This document shows, in pieces, positions 40,262 through 54,756 of a DNA stretch of 64,000 nucleotides (position 1 is its first letter; each line of letters starts with the position of its first letter). The translations under genes were made by a program, and so were the position numbers. The notes under the pieces are model-generated. The model did not search any database. It saw only the letters and a list, made by a program, of their open reading frames with translations, and was not told where the DNA came from. The stretch is from Mactromeris polynyma (taxonomy: Eukaryota; Mollusca; Bivalvia; Venerida; Mactridae): the NCBI GenBank assembly GCA_032209605.1, contig JASFXZ010000026.1, positions 4,650,001 through 4,714,000 of the forward strand, written 5' to 3'.

Positions 40262-42595
40262 CCTGTTGATAATATTGACCTTATATACCTAAATAATATG
40301 CACTATTTCCCCACTTTCAATGCAATTGATGGTATATTTGTGTTCATTTGTGAATATACTGACCTAAAATGCATATATAATATGTTATATTAACTGTTTT
40401 GAATGCAGTTAGTGAGTAAAATAGAGTTCCCCTGTTGATAATATTGACCTGATGTACCTATAGAATATGCATAATTTTCCACTTTCAATGCAATTCATGG
40501 GTAAATTTGAGTTCAAATGTGACTATATTGACCTAAACTTCATATATAATGTGTGATATTCACTGTTTTGAATGCAATTAATGAGTAAAATAGAGTTCAC
40601 CTTTTGATTACATTGACCTAATATACCTAAAGAATATGCACAATTTTCCACTTTTAATGCAATTGATGTGTATATTTGAGTGCATTTGTGACTATAATGA
40701 CCTAAAATTCATATATAATATGTTATATTCACTGTTTTGAATGCAATTAGTGAGGAAAATAGAGTTCACCTTTTGATTACATTGACCATATATAACTAAA
40801 TAATATGCACAATTTACAACTTACAATGCAATTTATGGGTATGTTTGTGTTCATTTGTGAATATACTGACCTAAAATTCATATATAATATGTTATATTCA
40901 CTGTTTTGAATGCAATTAGTGAGTAAAATATAGTACCCCTGTTGATAATATTGACCTAATATACCTATAGAATATGCACTATTTCCCACTTTCAATGCAA
41001 TTGATGGTATATTTGAGTTCAATTGTGCATATATAATATGTTATATTCACTGTTTTGAATGCAATTAGTGAATAAAATAGAGTTCCCCTGTTGATAATAT
41101 TGACCTAATATACCTAAATAATATGCACAATTTACAACTTTCAATGCAATTTATGGTATATTTGAGTTCAATTGTGCATATATTGACCTAAAATTCATAT
41201 ATAATTTGTTATTTTCACTGTTTTGAATGCAATTAGTGAGTAAAATAGAGTACCCCTGTTGATAATATTGACCTAATATACCTATAGAATATGCACTATT
41301 TCCCACTTTCAATGCAATTTATGGTATATTTGAGTTCAATTGTGCATATATTGACCTAAAATTCATATATAATATGTTATATTCACTGTTTTGAATGCAA
41401 TTAGTGAGTAAAATAGAGTAACCCTGTTGATAATATTGACCTTATATACCTAAATAATATGCACTATTTCCCACTTTCAATGCAATTGATGGTATATTTG
41501 TGTTCATTTGTGAATATTCTGACCTAAAATGCATATATAATATGTTATATTCACTGTTTTGAATGCAGTTAGTGAGTAAAATAGAGTTCCCCTGTTGATA
41601 ATATTGACCTAATGTACCTATAGAATATGCATAATTTTCCACTTTCAATGCAATTTATGGGTAAATTTGAGTTCAAATGTGACTATATTGACCTAAAATT
41701 CATATATAATGTGTGATATTCACTGTTTTGAATGCAATTAGTGAGTAAAATAGAGTTCACCTTTTGATTACATTGACCTAATATACCTAAATAATATGCA
41801 CAATTTACAACTTTTAATGCAATTGATGGGCATATTTGAGTGCATTTGTGACTATATTGACCTAAAATTCATATGTAATATGTTATATTCAATGTTTTGA
41901 ATGCAATTAGTGAGTAAAATAGTGTACCCCTGTTGATAGTATTGACCTTAGATACCTAAAGAATAGGCACTATTTCCCACTTTCAATGCAATATATGGTA
42001 TATTTGAGTTCATTTGTGGATCTATTGACCTAAAAGTCATACATAATTTGTTTGATTTACTACATTTGTATTTGAATGCAATTAGTGAGTAAAATAGAGT
42101 TCACATTTTGATTACATTGACCTAATATACCTAAATAATATGCACAATTTACAACTTACAATGCAATTTAGGGGTATATTTATGTACATTTGTGAATATA
42201 CTGACCTAAAATTCATATTTAATGTGTGATATTCACTGTTTTTAATGCAATTAGTGAGGAAAATAGAGTTCACCTTTTGATTACATTGACCTAATATACC
42301 TAAAGAATATGCACAATTTTCCACTTTCAATGCAATTGATGGGTATATTTGAGTGCATTTGTGACTCTATTGACCTAAAATTCATATATAATATGTTATA
42401 TTTACTGTTTTGAATGCAATTAGTGAGTAAAATAGAGTAACCCTGTTGATAATATTGACCTTATATACCTAAATAATATGCACTATTTCCCACTTTCAAT
42501 GCAATTTATGGTATATTTGAGTTCAATTGTGACTATATTGATCTAAAATTCATATATAATGTGTGATATTCTCTGTTTTGAATGCAATTAGTGAG
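40262..42595 (+). repeat. 2.33-kb segment shared with unit 6 (second copy)
   Basis: This is a copy of 34391-36724 in the next HOR unit. It begins just after an abnormal junction near 40,237, where TTTGTATTTG runs into TAATTAGTGAG and the usual AATGC is missing. That junction is a plausible breakpoint of the exchange that placed the segment here. The same 19-bp deletion is present at about 41,028. Confidence 0.8.
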
Positions 42596-44478
42596 GAAAA
42601 TAGAGTTCACCTTTTGATTACATTGGCCTAATATACCTAAAGAATATGCACAATTTCCCACTTTCAATGCAATTGATGGGTATATTGGAGTGCATTTGTG
42701 ACTTAATTGACCTAAAATTCATATATAATATGTTATATTCACTGTTTTGAATGCAATTAGTGAGTAAAATAGAGTACCCCTGTTGATAATATTGACCTTA
42801 GATACCAAAAGAATATGCACTATTTCCCACTTATAATGCAATTTATGGTATATTTGAGTTCATTTTTGAATATATTGACCACAAATTCATATATAATGTG
42901 TGATATTCACTGTTTTGAATGCAATTAGTGAGGAAAATAGAGTTCACCTTTTGATTACACTGACCCAATATACCTAAATAATATGCACAATTTACAACTT
43001 ACAATGCAATTTATGGGTATATTTGTGTTCATTTGTGAATATACTGACCTAAAATGCATATATAATATGTTATATTCACTGTTTTGAATGCAGTTAGTGA
43101 GTAAAATAGAGTTCCCCTGTTGATTACATTGACCATATATAACTAAATAATATGCACAATTTACAACTTACAATGCAATTTATGGGTATGTTTGTATTCA
43201 TTGGTGAATATTCTGACCTAAAATTCATATATAATATGTTATATTCACTGTTTTGAATGCAATTAGTGAGTAAAATATAGTACCCCTGTTGATAATATTG
43301 ACCTAATATACCTATAGAATATGCACTATTTCCCACTTTCAATGCAAGTGATGGTATATTTGAGTTCAATTGTGCATATATTGACCTAACATTCATATAT
43401 AATATGTTATATTCACTGTTTTGAATGCAGTTAGTGAGTAAAATAGAGTTCCCCTGTTGATAATATTGACCTAATGTACCTATAGAATATGCATAATTTT
43501 CCACTTTCAATGCAATTTATGGGTAAATTTGAGTTCAAATGTGACTATATTGACCTAAAATTCATATATAATGTGTGATATTCACTGTTTTGAATGCAAT
43601 TAGTGAATAAAATAGAGTTCCCCTGTTGATAATATTGACCTAATATACCTAAATAATATGCACAATATACAACTTTCAATGCAATTTATGGTATATTTGA
43701 GTTCAATTGTGCATACATTGACCTAAAATTCATATATAATATGTTATTTTCACTGTTTTGAATGCAATTAGTGAGTAAAATAGTGTACCCCTGTTGATAA
43801 TATTGACCTAATATACCTATAGAATATGCACTATTTCCCACTTTCAATGCAATTGATGGTATATTTGTGTTCATTTGTGAATATTCTGACCTAAAAGGCA
43901 TATATAATATGTTATATTCACTGTTTTGAATGCAGTTAGTGAGTAAAATAGAGTTCCCCTGTTGATAATATTGACCTAATGTACCTATAGAATATGCATA
44001 ATTTTCCACTTTCAATGCAATTTATGGGTAAATTTGAGTTCAAATGTGACTATATTGACCTAAAATTCATATATAATGTGTGATATTCACTGTTTTGAAT
44101 GCAATTAGTGAGTAAAATAGAGTTCACCTTTTGATTACATTGACCTAATATACCTAAATAATATGCACAATTTACAACTTTTAATGCAATTGATGGGCAT
44201 ATTTGAGTGCATTTGTGACTATATTGACCTAAAATTCATATGTAATATGTTATATTCAATGTTTTGAATGCAATTAGTGAGTAAAATAGTGTACCCCTGT
44301 TGATAGTATTGACCTTAGATACCTAAAGAATAGGCACTATTTCCCACTTTCAATGCAATATATGGTATATTTGAGTTCATTTGTGGATCTATTGACCTAA
44401 AAGTCATACATAATTTGTTTGATTTACTACATTTGTATTTGAATGCAATTAGTGAGTAAAATAGAGTTCACATTTTGA
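42112..44478 (+). repeat. 2,367-bp tandem duplication, first copy
   Basis: This is repeated immediately downstream at a constant shift of 2,365-2,367 bp (about 14 monomers). Private variants in both copies: CTGTTTTTAATGC (42235 and 44602), TTATATTTACTGTTTTG (42396 and 44763), ATTCATTGGTGAATATTC (43196 and 45563), GCAAGTGATGG (43346 and 45713). The start is set arbitrarily at a monomer boundary, since similarity extends a few hundred bp upstream. Confidence 0.85.
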
Positions 44479-46843
44479 TTACATTGACCTAATATACCTA
44501 AATAATATGCACAATTTACAACTTACAATGCAATTTAGGGGTATATTTATGTACATTTGTGAATATACTGACCTAAAATTCATATTTAATGTGTGATATT
44601 CACTGTTTTTAATGCAATTAGTGAGGAAAATAGAGTTCACCTTTTGATTACATTGACCTAATATACCTAAAGAATATGCACAATTTTCCACTTTCAATGC
44701 AATTGATGGGTATATTTGAGTGCATTTGTGACTCTATTGACCTAAAATTCATATATAATATGTTATATTTACTGTTTTGAATGCAATTAGTGAGTAAAAT
44801 AGAGTAACCCTGTTGATAATATTGACCTTATATACCTAAATAATATGCACTATTTCCCACTTTCAATGCAATTTATGGTATATTTGAGTTCAATTGTGAC
44901 TATATTGATCTAAAATTCATATATAATGTGTGATATTCTCTGTTTTGAATGCAATTAGTGAGGAAAATAGAGTTCACCTTTTGATTACATTGGCCTAATA
45001 TACCTAAAGAATATGCACAATTTCCCACTTTCAATGCAATTGATGGGTATATTGGAGTGCATTTGTGACTTAATTGACCTAAAATTCATATATAATATGT
45101 TATATTCACTGTTTTGAATGCAATTAGTGAGTAAAATAGAGTACCCCTGTTGATAATATTGACCTTAGATACCAAAAGAATATGCACTATTTCCCACTTA
45201 TAATGCAATTTATGGTATATTTGAGTTCATTTTTGAATATATTGACCACAAATTCATATATAATGTGTGATATTCACTGTTTTGAATGCAATTAGTGAGG
45301 AAAATAGAGTTCACCTTTTGATTACACTGACCCAATATACCTAAATAATATGCACAATTTACAACTTACAATGCAATTTATGGGTATATTTGTGTTCATT
45401 TGTGAATATACTGACCTAAAATGCATATATAATATGTTATATTCACTGTTTTGAATGCAGTTAGTGAGTAAAATAGAGTTCCCCTGTTGATTACATTGAC
45501 CATATATAACTAAATAATATGCACAATTTACAACTTACAATGCAATTTATGGGTATGTTTGTATTCATTGGTGAATATTCTGACCTAAAATTCATATATA
45601 ATATGTTATATTCACTGTTTTGAATGCAATTAGTGAGGAAAATATAGTACCCCTGTTGATAATATTGACCTAATATACCTATAGAATATGCACTATTTCC
45701 CACTTTCAATGCAAGTGATGGTATATTTGAGTTCAATTGTGCATATATTGACCTAACATTCATATATAATATGTTATATTCACTGTTTTGAATGCAGTTA
45801 GTGAGTAAAATAGAGTTCCCCTGTTGATAATATTGACCTAATGTACCTATAGAATATGCATAATTTTCCCCTTTCAATGCAATTTATGGGTAAATTTGAG
45901 TTCAAATGTGACTATATTGACCTAAAATTCATATATAATGTGTGATATTCACTGTTTTGAATGCAATTAGTGAATAAAATAGAGTTCCCCTGTTGATAAT
46001 ATTGACCTAATATACCTAAATAATATGCACAATATACAACTTTCAATGCAATTTATGGTATATTTGAGTTCAATTGTGCATACATTGACCTAAAATTCAT
46101 ATATAATATGTTATTTTCACTGTTTTGAATGCAATTAGTGAGTAAAATAGAGTACCCCTGTTGATAATATTGACCTAATATACCTATAGAATATGCACTA
46201 TTTCCCACTTTCAATGCAATTGATGGTATATTTGTGTTCATTTGTGAATATTCTGACCTAAAAGGCATATATAATATGTTATATTCACTGTTTTGAATGC
46301 AGTTAGTGAGTAAAATAGAGTTCCCCTGTTGATAATATTGACCTAATGTACCTATAGAATATGCATAATTTTCCACTTTCAATGCAATTTATGGGTAAAT
46401 TTGAGTTCAAATGTGACTATATTGACCTAAAATTCATATATAATGTGTGATATTCACTGTTTTGAATGCAATTAGTGAGTAAAATAGAGTTCACGTTTTG
46501 ATTACATTGACCTAATATACCTAAAGAAAATGCACAATTTACAACTTTATGCAATTGATGGGTATATTTGAGTGCATTTGTGACTATATTGACCTAAAAT
46601 TCATATGTAATATGTTATGTTCAATGTTTTGAATGCAATTAGTGAGTAAAATAGTGTACCCCTGTTGATAGTATTGACCTTAGATACCTATAGAATAGGC
46701 ACTATTTCCCACTTTCAATGCAATATATGGTATATTTGAGCTCATTTGTGGATCTATTGACCTAAAAGTCATACATAATTTGTTAGATTTACTACATTTG
46801 TATTTGAATGCAATTAGTGAGTAAAATAGAGTTCACATTTTGA
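44479..46843 (+). repeat. 2,367-bp tandem duplication, second copy
   Basis: This is the second copy of 42112-44478, and the few differences indicate a recent event. It ends where sequence with ACTTTATGCAATT and GAGCTCATTTG (about 46.53-46.75 kb) replaces the expected third copy. Confidence 0.85.
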
Positions 46844-48295
46844 TTACATTGACCTAATATACCTAAATAATATGCACAATTTACAACTTACAATGCAATT
46901 TAGGGGTATATTTATGTACATTTGTGAATATACTGACCTAAAATTCATTTTTAATGTGTGATATTCACTGTTTTGAATGCAATTAGTGAGGAAAATAGAG
47001 TTCACCTTTTGATTACATTGACCTAATATACCTAAAGAATATGCACAATTTTCCACTTTCAATGCAATTGATGGGTATATTTGAGTGCATTTGTGACTCT
47101 ATTGACCTAAAATTCATATATAATATGTTATATTCACTGTTTTGAATGCAATTAGTGAGTAAAATAGAGTACCCCTGTTGATAATATTGACCTAATATAC
47201 CTATAGAATATGCACTATTTCCCACTTTCAATGCAATTTATGGTATATTTGAGTTCAATTGTGCATATATTGACCTAAAATTCATATATAATATGTTATA
47301 TTCACTGTTTTGAATGCAATTAGTGAGTAAAATAGAGTACCCCTGTTGATAATATTGACCTAATATACCTATAGAATATGAACTATTTCCCACTTTCAAT
47401 GCAATTTATTGTATATTTGAGTTCATTTTTGAATATATTGACCACAAATTCATATACACCTAAAGAATATGCACAATTTTCCAGTTTCAATGCAATTGAT
47501 GGGTATATTTGAGTGCATTTGTGAATATACTGACCTAAAATTCATATATAATGTGTTATATTTACTATTTTGAATGCAATAAGTGGGGAAAGTAGAGTTC
47601 ACTTGTTTTATTATATTGACCTAATATACCTATAGAATATGTACTATTTCCCACTTTCAATGCAATTTATTGTATATTTGAGTTCATTTTTGAATATATT
47701 GACCACAAATTCATATACACCTAAAGAATATGCACAATTTTCCAGTTTCAATGCAATTGATGGGTATATTTGAATGCATTTGTGGATCTATTGACCTAAA
47801 AGTCATACATAATTTGTTATATTTACTACATTTGTATTTGAATGCAATTAGTGAGTAAAATAGAGTACCCCTGTTGATAATATTGACCTTATATACCTAA
47901 ATAATATGCACTATTTCCCAAGTTCACTGCAATTTATGGGATATTTGAGTTCATTTTTGAATATATTGACCACAAATTCATATAAAACGTGTTTTATTTA
48001 CTATTTTGAATGCAATTAGGGAGGAAAATAGAGTTCACCTGTTGATTATATTGACCTAATAAAACTATAGATTATGTCAAATTTCCTATTTTGAATGCAA
48101 TTTATGGGTATATGTCAGTCCTTTTGTGAATATATTGACATACAATTCATATATAATATGATATATTCACTGTTTTGAATGCAATTAGTAAGGAAAATAG
48201 AGTTCCCCTTTTGATTTCATTGACATAATACACCTAAAGAATATTCACAATTTCCCATTTTCAATGCTGTTTCTGGGTATATTTGAGTACATTTT

Positions 48296-48933
48296 GCGCA
48301 TGGTGGACGGAGCTCCGCAAAAACACGCCGTATGTTGAACATTTAACCGGTTCTCACTCGTTGGAAATAAAGAAAATACCCTCACTCGTTGGAAATGAAT
48401 ACTTTGACCATATTAGCCGGTCATTTCACGGTATTTGCGGGGCCGAAATGTAGGTCCCAGTTATTGTAAAGCAAGGCGAAGTGTATAATTTAACCTACTT
48501 CTAGTTCAGTTTGAATACTTTGAGGTACTGTGAATATAAATTCTTTACATTTTTACACAACCCTTCATTTAAGAATCATATGATTTATACTATGGAATAC
48601 GTAATACTAAAAGTGAATAAAAAGAAGAACCATATAACCATATAGCTTAAAACATGCTAAGGTTTGCTAAAATAGTTATTAGTTAACTTGAAAGATATAA
48701 GATGGGTTTGAAAAATACAATCTGACACAAAATAGATAAATACACCAACATTCAAATATTAAATGATTATGTATAGAATGTTGTAATCATATTCGTATTT
48801 GAATTTTATTAACTACTAAGAATTTCAGATAGCTAGGCTATATGATCAGATTACTTGAATACATTTAAGGCTGTGTCTCATTCGAAATATTGTTATGCTC
48901 TGGTCCCCAAATATACAACCTGAAATATCAGTT
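48296..48933 (+). repeat. 638-bp cassette, copy 8
   Basis: This is the most changed copy: GAATACGTAATAC (shared with copy 9), GTATAATTTAACC, GTGAATAAAAAG, GATATAAGATGG and TTGAATACATTTAAGG. The paired TCGTTGGAA motifs are intact at 48354-48368 and 48382-48396, though the rest of this copy has drifted. Confidence 0.93.
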
Positions 48934-51900
48934 AAATTCATATATACCATGTTATAATTACTATTTTGAATGCAATTAGTGAGGAAAATAGAGTTCACCT
49001 GTTGATTATATTGACTTAATATACCCATAGAATATGCGCAATTTCCCACTTTCAATGCAATTTATGGGTATATTTGAGTTCAAGTGTGACTATATTGACC
49101 CAATATTCATATATAATGTGTTATATTCACCATTTTGAATGCAATAAGTGTGGAAAATAGAGTTCACCTGTTGATTATATTGACCTAATATACCTAAAAA
49201 TATGCACTATTTCCCACTTTCAATGCAATATATGTTATATTTGACTTCATTTGTTAATCTATTGACCTAAAAGTCATACTAATTTGTTATATTTACTATT
49301 TTGAATGCAATTAGTTAGGAAAATAGAGTTCACCTTTTGATTAAATTGACCTAATATACCTATAGAATATGCACAATTTTCCAGTTTCAATGCAATTGAT
49401 GCTATATTTGAGTGCATTTGTGAATATACTGACCTAAAATTCATATACAAAATGTATAATGTGTTATATTTACTATTTCGAATGCAATAAGTGGGGAAAG
49501 TAGAGTTCACTTGTTTTATTATATTGACCTAATATACCTAAAGACTTTGCACAATTTCCCACTTTCAATGCAATTTATGGTATATTTGAGTTCATTTGTG
49601 GATCTATTGACCTAAAAGTCATACATAATTTGTTATATTTACTACATTTGTATTTGAATGCAATTAGTGAGTAAAATAGAGTACACATTTTGATTACATT
49701 GACCTATTATACCTAAATAATATGCACAATTTACAACTTACAATGCAATTTATGGGTATATTTGTGTTCATTTGTGAATATACTGACCTAAAATTCATAT
49801 ATAATGTGTGATATTCACTCTTTTGAATGCAATAAGTGAGGAAAATAGAGTTCACCTTTTGATTACATTGACCTTATATAACTAAAGAATATGCACAATT
49901 TTCCACTTTCAATGCAATTGATGGGTATATTTGAGTGCATTTGTGATTATATTGACCTAAAATTCATATATAATATGTTATATTCACTGTTTTGAATGCA
50001 ATTATTGAGTAAAATAGAGTAACCCTGTTGATAATATTGACCTTATATACCTAAATAATATGCACTATTTCCCACTTTCAATGCAATTTATGGTATATTT
50101 GAGTTCAATTGTGACTATATTGATCTAAAATTCATATATAATGTGTGATATTCTCTGTTTTGAATGCAATTAGTGAGTAAAATAGAGTACCCCTGTTGAT
50201 AATATTGACCTAATATACCTATAGAATATGCACTATTTCCCACTTTCAATGCAATTTATGGTATATTTGAGTTCAATTGTGCATATATTGACCTAAAATT
50301 CATATATAATATGTTATATTCACTGTTTTGAATGCAATTAGTGAGTAAAATAGAGTAACCCTGTTGATAATATTGACCTTATATACCTAAATAATATGCA
50401 CTATTTCCCACTTTCAATGCAATTGATGGTATAGTTGTGTTCATTTTTGAATATACTGACCTAAAATGCATATATAATATGTTATATTCACTGTTTTGAA
50501 TGCAGTTAGTGAGTAAAATAGAGTTCCCCTGTTGATAATATTGACCTAATGTACCTATAGAATATGCATAATTTTCCACTTTCAATGCAATTTATGGGTA
50601 TATTTGAGTGCATTTGTGATTATATTGACCTAAAATTCATATATAATATGTTATATTCACTGTTTTGAATGCAATTAGTGAGTAAAATAGAGTAACCCTG
50701 TTGATAATATTGACCTAATATACCTAAATAATATGCACTATTTCCCACTTTCAATGCAATTTATGGTATATTTGAGTTCAATTGTGACTATATTGATCTA
50801 AAATTCATATATAATGTGTGATATTCTCTGTTTTGAATGCAATTAGTGAGGAAAATAGAGTTCACCTTTTGATTACATTGGCCTAATATACCTAAAGAAT
50901 ATGCACAATTTCCCACTTTCAATGCAATTGATGGGTATATTGGAGTGCATTTGTGACTTAATTGACCTAAAATTCATATATAATATGTTATATTCACTGT
51001 TTTGAATGCAATTAGTGAGTAAAATAGAGTAACCCTTTTGATAATATTGACCTTATATACCTAAATAATATGCACTATTTCCCACTTTCAATGCAATTTA
51101 TGGTATATTTGAGTTCAATTGTGACTATATTGATCTAAAATTCATATATAATGTGTGATATTCTCTGTTTTGAATGCAATTAGTGAGGAAAATAGAGTTC
51201 ATCTTTTGATAACATTGGCCTAATATACCTAAAAATATGCACAATTTCCCACTTTCAATGCAATTGATGGGTATATTTGAGTGCATTTGTGACTCTATTG
51301 ACCTAAAATTCATATATAATATGTTATATTCACTGTTTTGAATGCAATTAGTGAGTAAAATAGAGTACCCCTGTTGATAATATTGACCTAATATACCTAT
51401 AGAATATGCACTATTTCCCACTTTCAATGCAATTTATGGTATATTTGAGTTCAATTGTGCATATATTGACCTAAAATTCATATATAATATGTTATATTCA
51501 CTGTTTTGAATGCAATTAGTGAGTAAAATAGAGTAACCCTGTTGATAATATTGACCTTATATACCTAAATAATATGCACTATTTCCCACTTTCAATGCAA
51601 TTGATGGTATAGTTGTGTTCATTTGTGAATATACTGACCTAAAATGCATATATAATATGTTATATTCACTGTTTTGAATGCAGTTAGTGAGTAAAATAGA
51701 GTTCCCCTGTTGATAATATTGACCTAATGTACCTATAGAATATGCATAATTTTCCACTTTCAATGCAATTTATGGGTAAATTTGAGTTCAAATGTGACTA
51801 TATTGACCTAAAATTCATATATAATGTGTGATATTCACTGTTTTGAATGCAATTAGTGAGTAAAATAGAGTTCACCTTTTGATTACATTGACCTAATATA

Positions 51901-53412
51901 CCTAAATAATATGCACAGTTTACAACTTTAAATGCAATTGATGGGTATATTTGAGTGCATTTGTGACTATATTGACCTAAAATTCATATGTAATATGTTA
52001 TATTCACTGTTTTGAATGCAATTAGTGAGTAAAATAGAGTAACCCTGTTGATAATATTGACCTAATGTACCTATAGAATATGCACTATTTCCCACTTTCA
52101 ATGCAATTTATGGTATATTTGAGTTCAATTGTGCATATATTGACGTGAAATTCATATATAATATGTTATATTCACTGTTTTGAATGCAATTAGTGAGTAA
52201 AATAGAGTAACCCTGTTGATAATATTGACCTTATATACCCATAGAATATGCACAATTTCCCACTTTCAATGCAATTTATGGGTATATTTGAGTTCAAGTG
52301 TGACTATATTGACCCAATATTCATATATAATGTGTTATATTCACCATTTTGAATGCAATTAGTGAGGAAAATAGAGTTCACCTTTTGATTACATTGACCC
52401 AATATACCTAAATAACATGCACAATTTACAACTTACAATGCAATTTATGGGTATGTTTGTGTTCATTTGTGAATATACTGACCTAAAATTCATATATAAT
52501 ATGTTATATTCACTGTTTTGAATGCAATTAGTGAGTAAAATAGAGTAACCCTGTTGATAATATTGACCTTATATACCTAAATAATATGCACTATTTCCCA
52601 CTTTCAATGCAATTGATGGTATATTTGAGTTCAATTGTGCATACATGGACCTAAAATGCATATATAATATGTTATATTCACTGTTTTGAATGCAGTTAGT
52701 GAGTAAAATAGAGTTCCCCTGTTGATAATATTGACCTAATGTACCTATAGAATATGCATAATTTTCCACTTTCAATGCAATTTATGGGTAAATTTGAGTT
52801 CAAATGTGACTATATTGACCTAAAATTCATATATAATGTGTGATATTCACTGTTTTGAATGCAATTAGTGAGTAAAATAGAGTTCACCTTTTGATTACAT
52901 TGACCTAATATACCTAAATAATATGCACAATTTACAACTTTTAATGCAATTGATGGGTATATTTGAGTGCATTTGTGACTATATTGACCTAAAATTCATA
53001 TGTAATATGTTATATTCAATGTTTTGAATGCAATTAGTGAGTAAAATAGTGTACCCCTGTTGATAGTATTGACCTTAGATACCTAAAGAATAGGCACTAT
53101 TTCCCACTTTCAATGCAATATATGGTATATTTGAGTTCATTTGTGGATCTATTGACCTAAAAGTCATACATAATTTGTTTGATTTACTACATTTGTATTT
53201 GAATGCAATTAGTGAGTAAAATAGAGTTCACATTTTGATTACATTGACCTAATATACCTAAATAATATGCACAATTTACAACTTACAATGCAATTTAGGG
53301 GTATATTTATGTACATTTGTGAATATACTGACCTAAAATTCATATTTAATGTGTGATATTCACTGTTTTGATTGCAATTAGTGAGTAAAATAGAGTTCAC
53401 CTTTTGATTACA

Positions 53413-54756
53413 TTGACCTAATATACCTAAATAATATGCACAATTTACAACTTTCAATGCAATTTATGGTATATTTGAGTTCAATTGTGCATACATGGAC
53501 CTAAAATTCATATATAATATGTTATATTCACTGTTTTGAATGCAATTAGTGAGTAAAATAGAGTACCCCTGTTGATAATATTGACCTAATATACCTAAAT
53601 AATATGCACTATTTCCCACTTTCAATGCAATTTATGGTATATTTGAGTTCAATTGTGACTATATTGATCTAAAATTCATATATAATGTGTGATATTCACT
53701 GTTTTGAATACAATTAGTGAGTAAAATAGAGTTCCCCTGTTGATAATATTGACCTAATATACCTAAATAATATGCACAATTTACAACTTTCAATGCAATT
53801 TATGGTATATTTGAGTTCAATTGTGCATACATGGACCTAAAATTCATATATAATATGTTATATTCACTGTTTTGAATGCAATTAGTGAGTAAAATAGAGT
53901 ACCCCTGTTGATAATATTGACCTAATATACCTAAATAATATGCACTATTTCCCACTTTCAATGCAATTTATGGTATATTTGAGTTCAATTGTGACTATAT
54001 TGATCTAAAATTCATATATAATGTGTGATATTCACTGTTTTGAATACAATTAGTGAGTAAAATAGAGTTCCCCTGTTGATAATATTGACCTAATATACCT
54101 AAATAATATGCACAATTTACAACTTTCAATGCAATTTATGGTATATTTGAGTTCAATTGTGCATACATGGACCTAAAATTCATATATAATATGTTATATT
54201 CACTGTTTTGGATGCAATAGTGAGTAAAATAGAGTACCCCTGTTGATAATATTGACCTAATATACCTATAGAATATGCATAATTTTCCACTTTCAATGCA
54301 ATTTATGGGTAAATTTGAGTTCAAATGTGACTATATTGACCTAAAATTCATATATAATGTGTGATATTCACTGTTTTGATTGCAATTAGTGAGTAAATTA
54401 GAGTTCACCTTTTGATTACATTGACCTAATATACCTAAATAATATGCACAATTTACAACTTTCAATGCAATTTATGGTATATTTGAGTTCAATTGTGCAT
54501 ACATGGACCTAAAATTCATATATAATATGTTATATTCACTGTTTTGAATGCAATTAGTGAGTAAAATAGAGTACCCCTGTTGATAATATTGACCTAATAT
54601 ACCTAAATAATATGCACTATTTCCCACTTTCAATGCAATTTATGGTATATTTGAGTTCAATTGTGACTATATTGATCTAAAATTCATATATAATGTGTGA
54701 TATTCTCTGTTTTGAATGCAATTAGTGAGGAAAATAGAGTTCATCTTTTGATTACA
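53413..54756 (+). repeat. Fourfold 336-bp dimeric repeat
   Basis: TTGACC starts of successive dimers fall at 53413, 53749 and 54085, then 54421 and the end at 54757 (TTGGCC there), all exactly 336 bp apart. The first two copies share the private GAATACAATT (53706 and 54042). Each dimer is one monomer with CATACATGGACC and one with, in most copies, GACTATATTGATC. Copy 3 has a different second monomer (ATAATTTTCCAC type), and copy 4 ends in TATTCTCTG. Confidence 0.85.

Larger units (their letters stand above)
38878..48295 (+). repeat. HOR unit 7 (9,418 bp)
   Basis: The unit is cassette copy 7 plus satellite 39515-48295. The head is standard (+9-bp marker at 40029, 1,151 bp in because of a 1-bp cassette deletion) but stops at the junction near 40,237, where it switches into the segment shared with unit 6. 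A 2,367-bp tandem duplication follows. The end (about 46.8-48.3 kb) carries hybrid junctions with ACACC at 47456 and 47717 and the standard tail. Confidence 0.9.
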
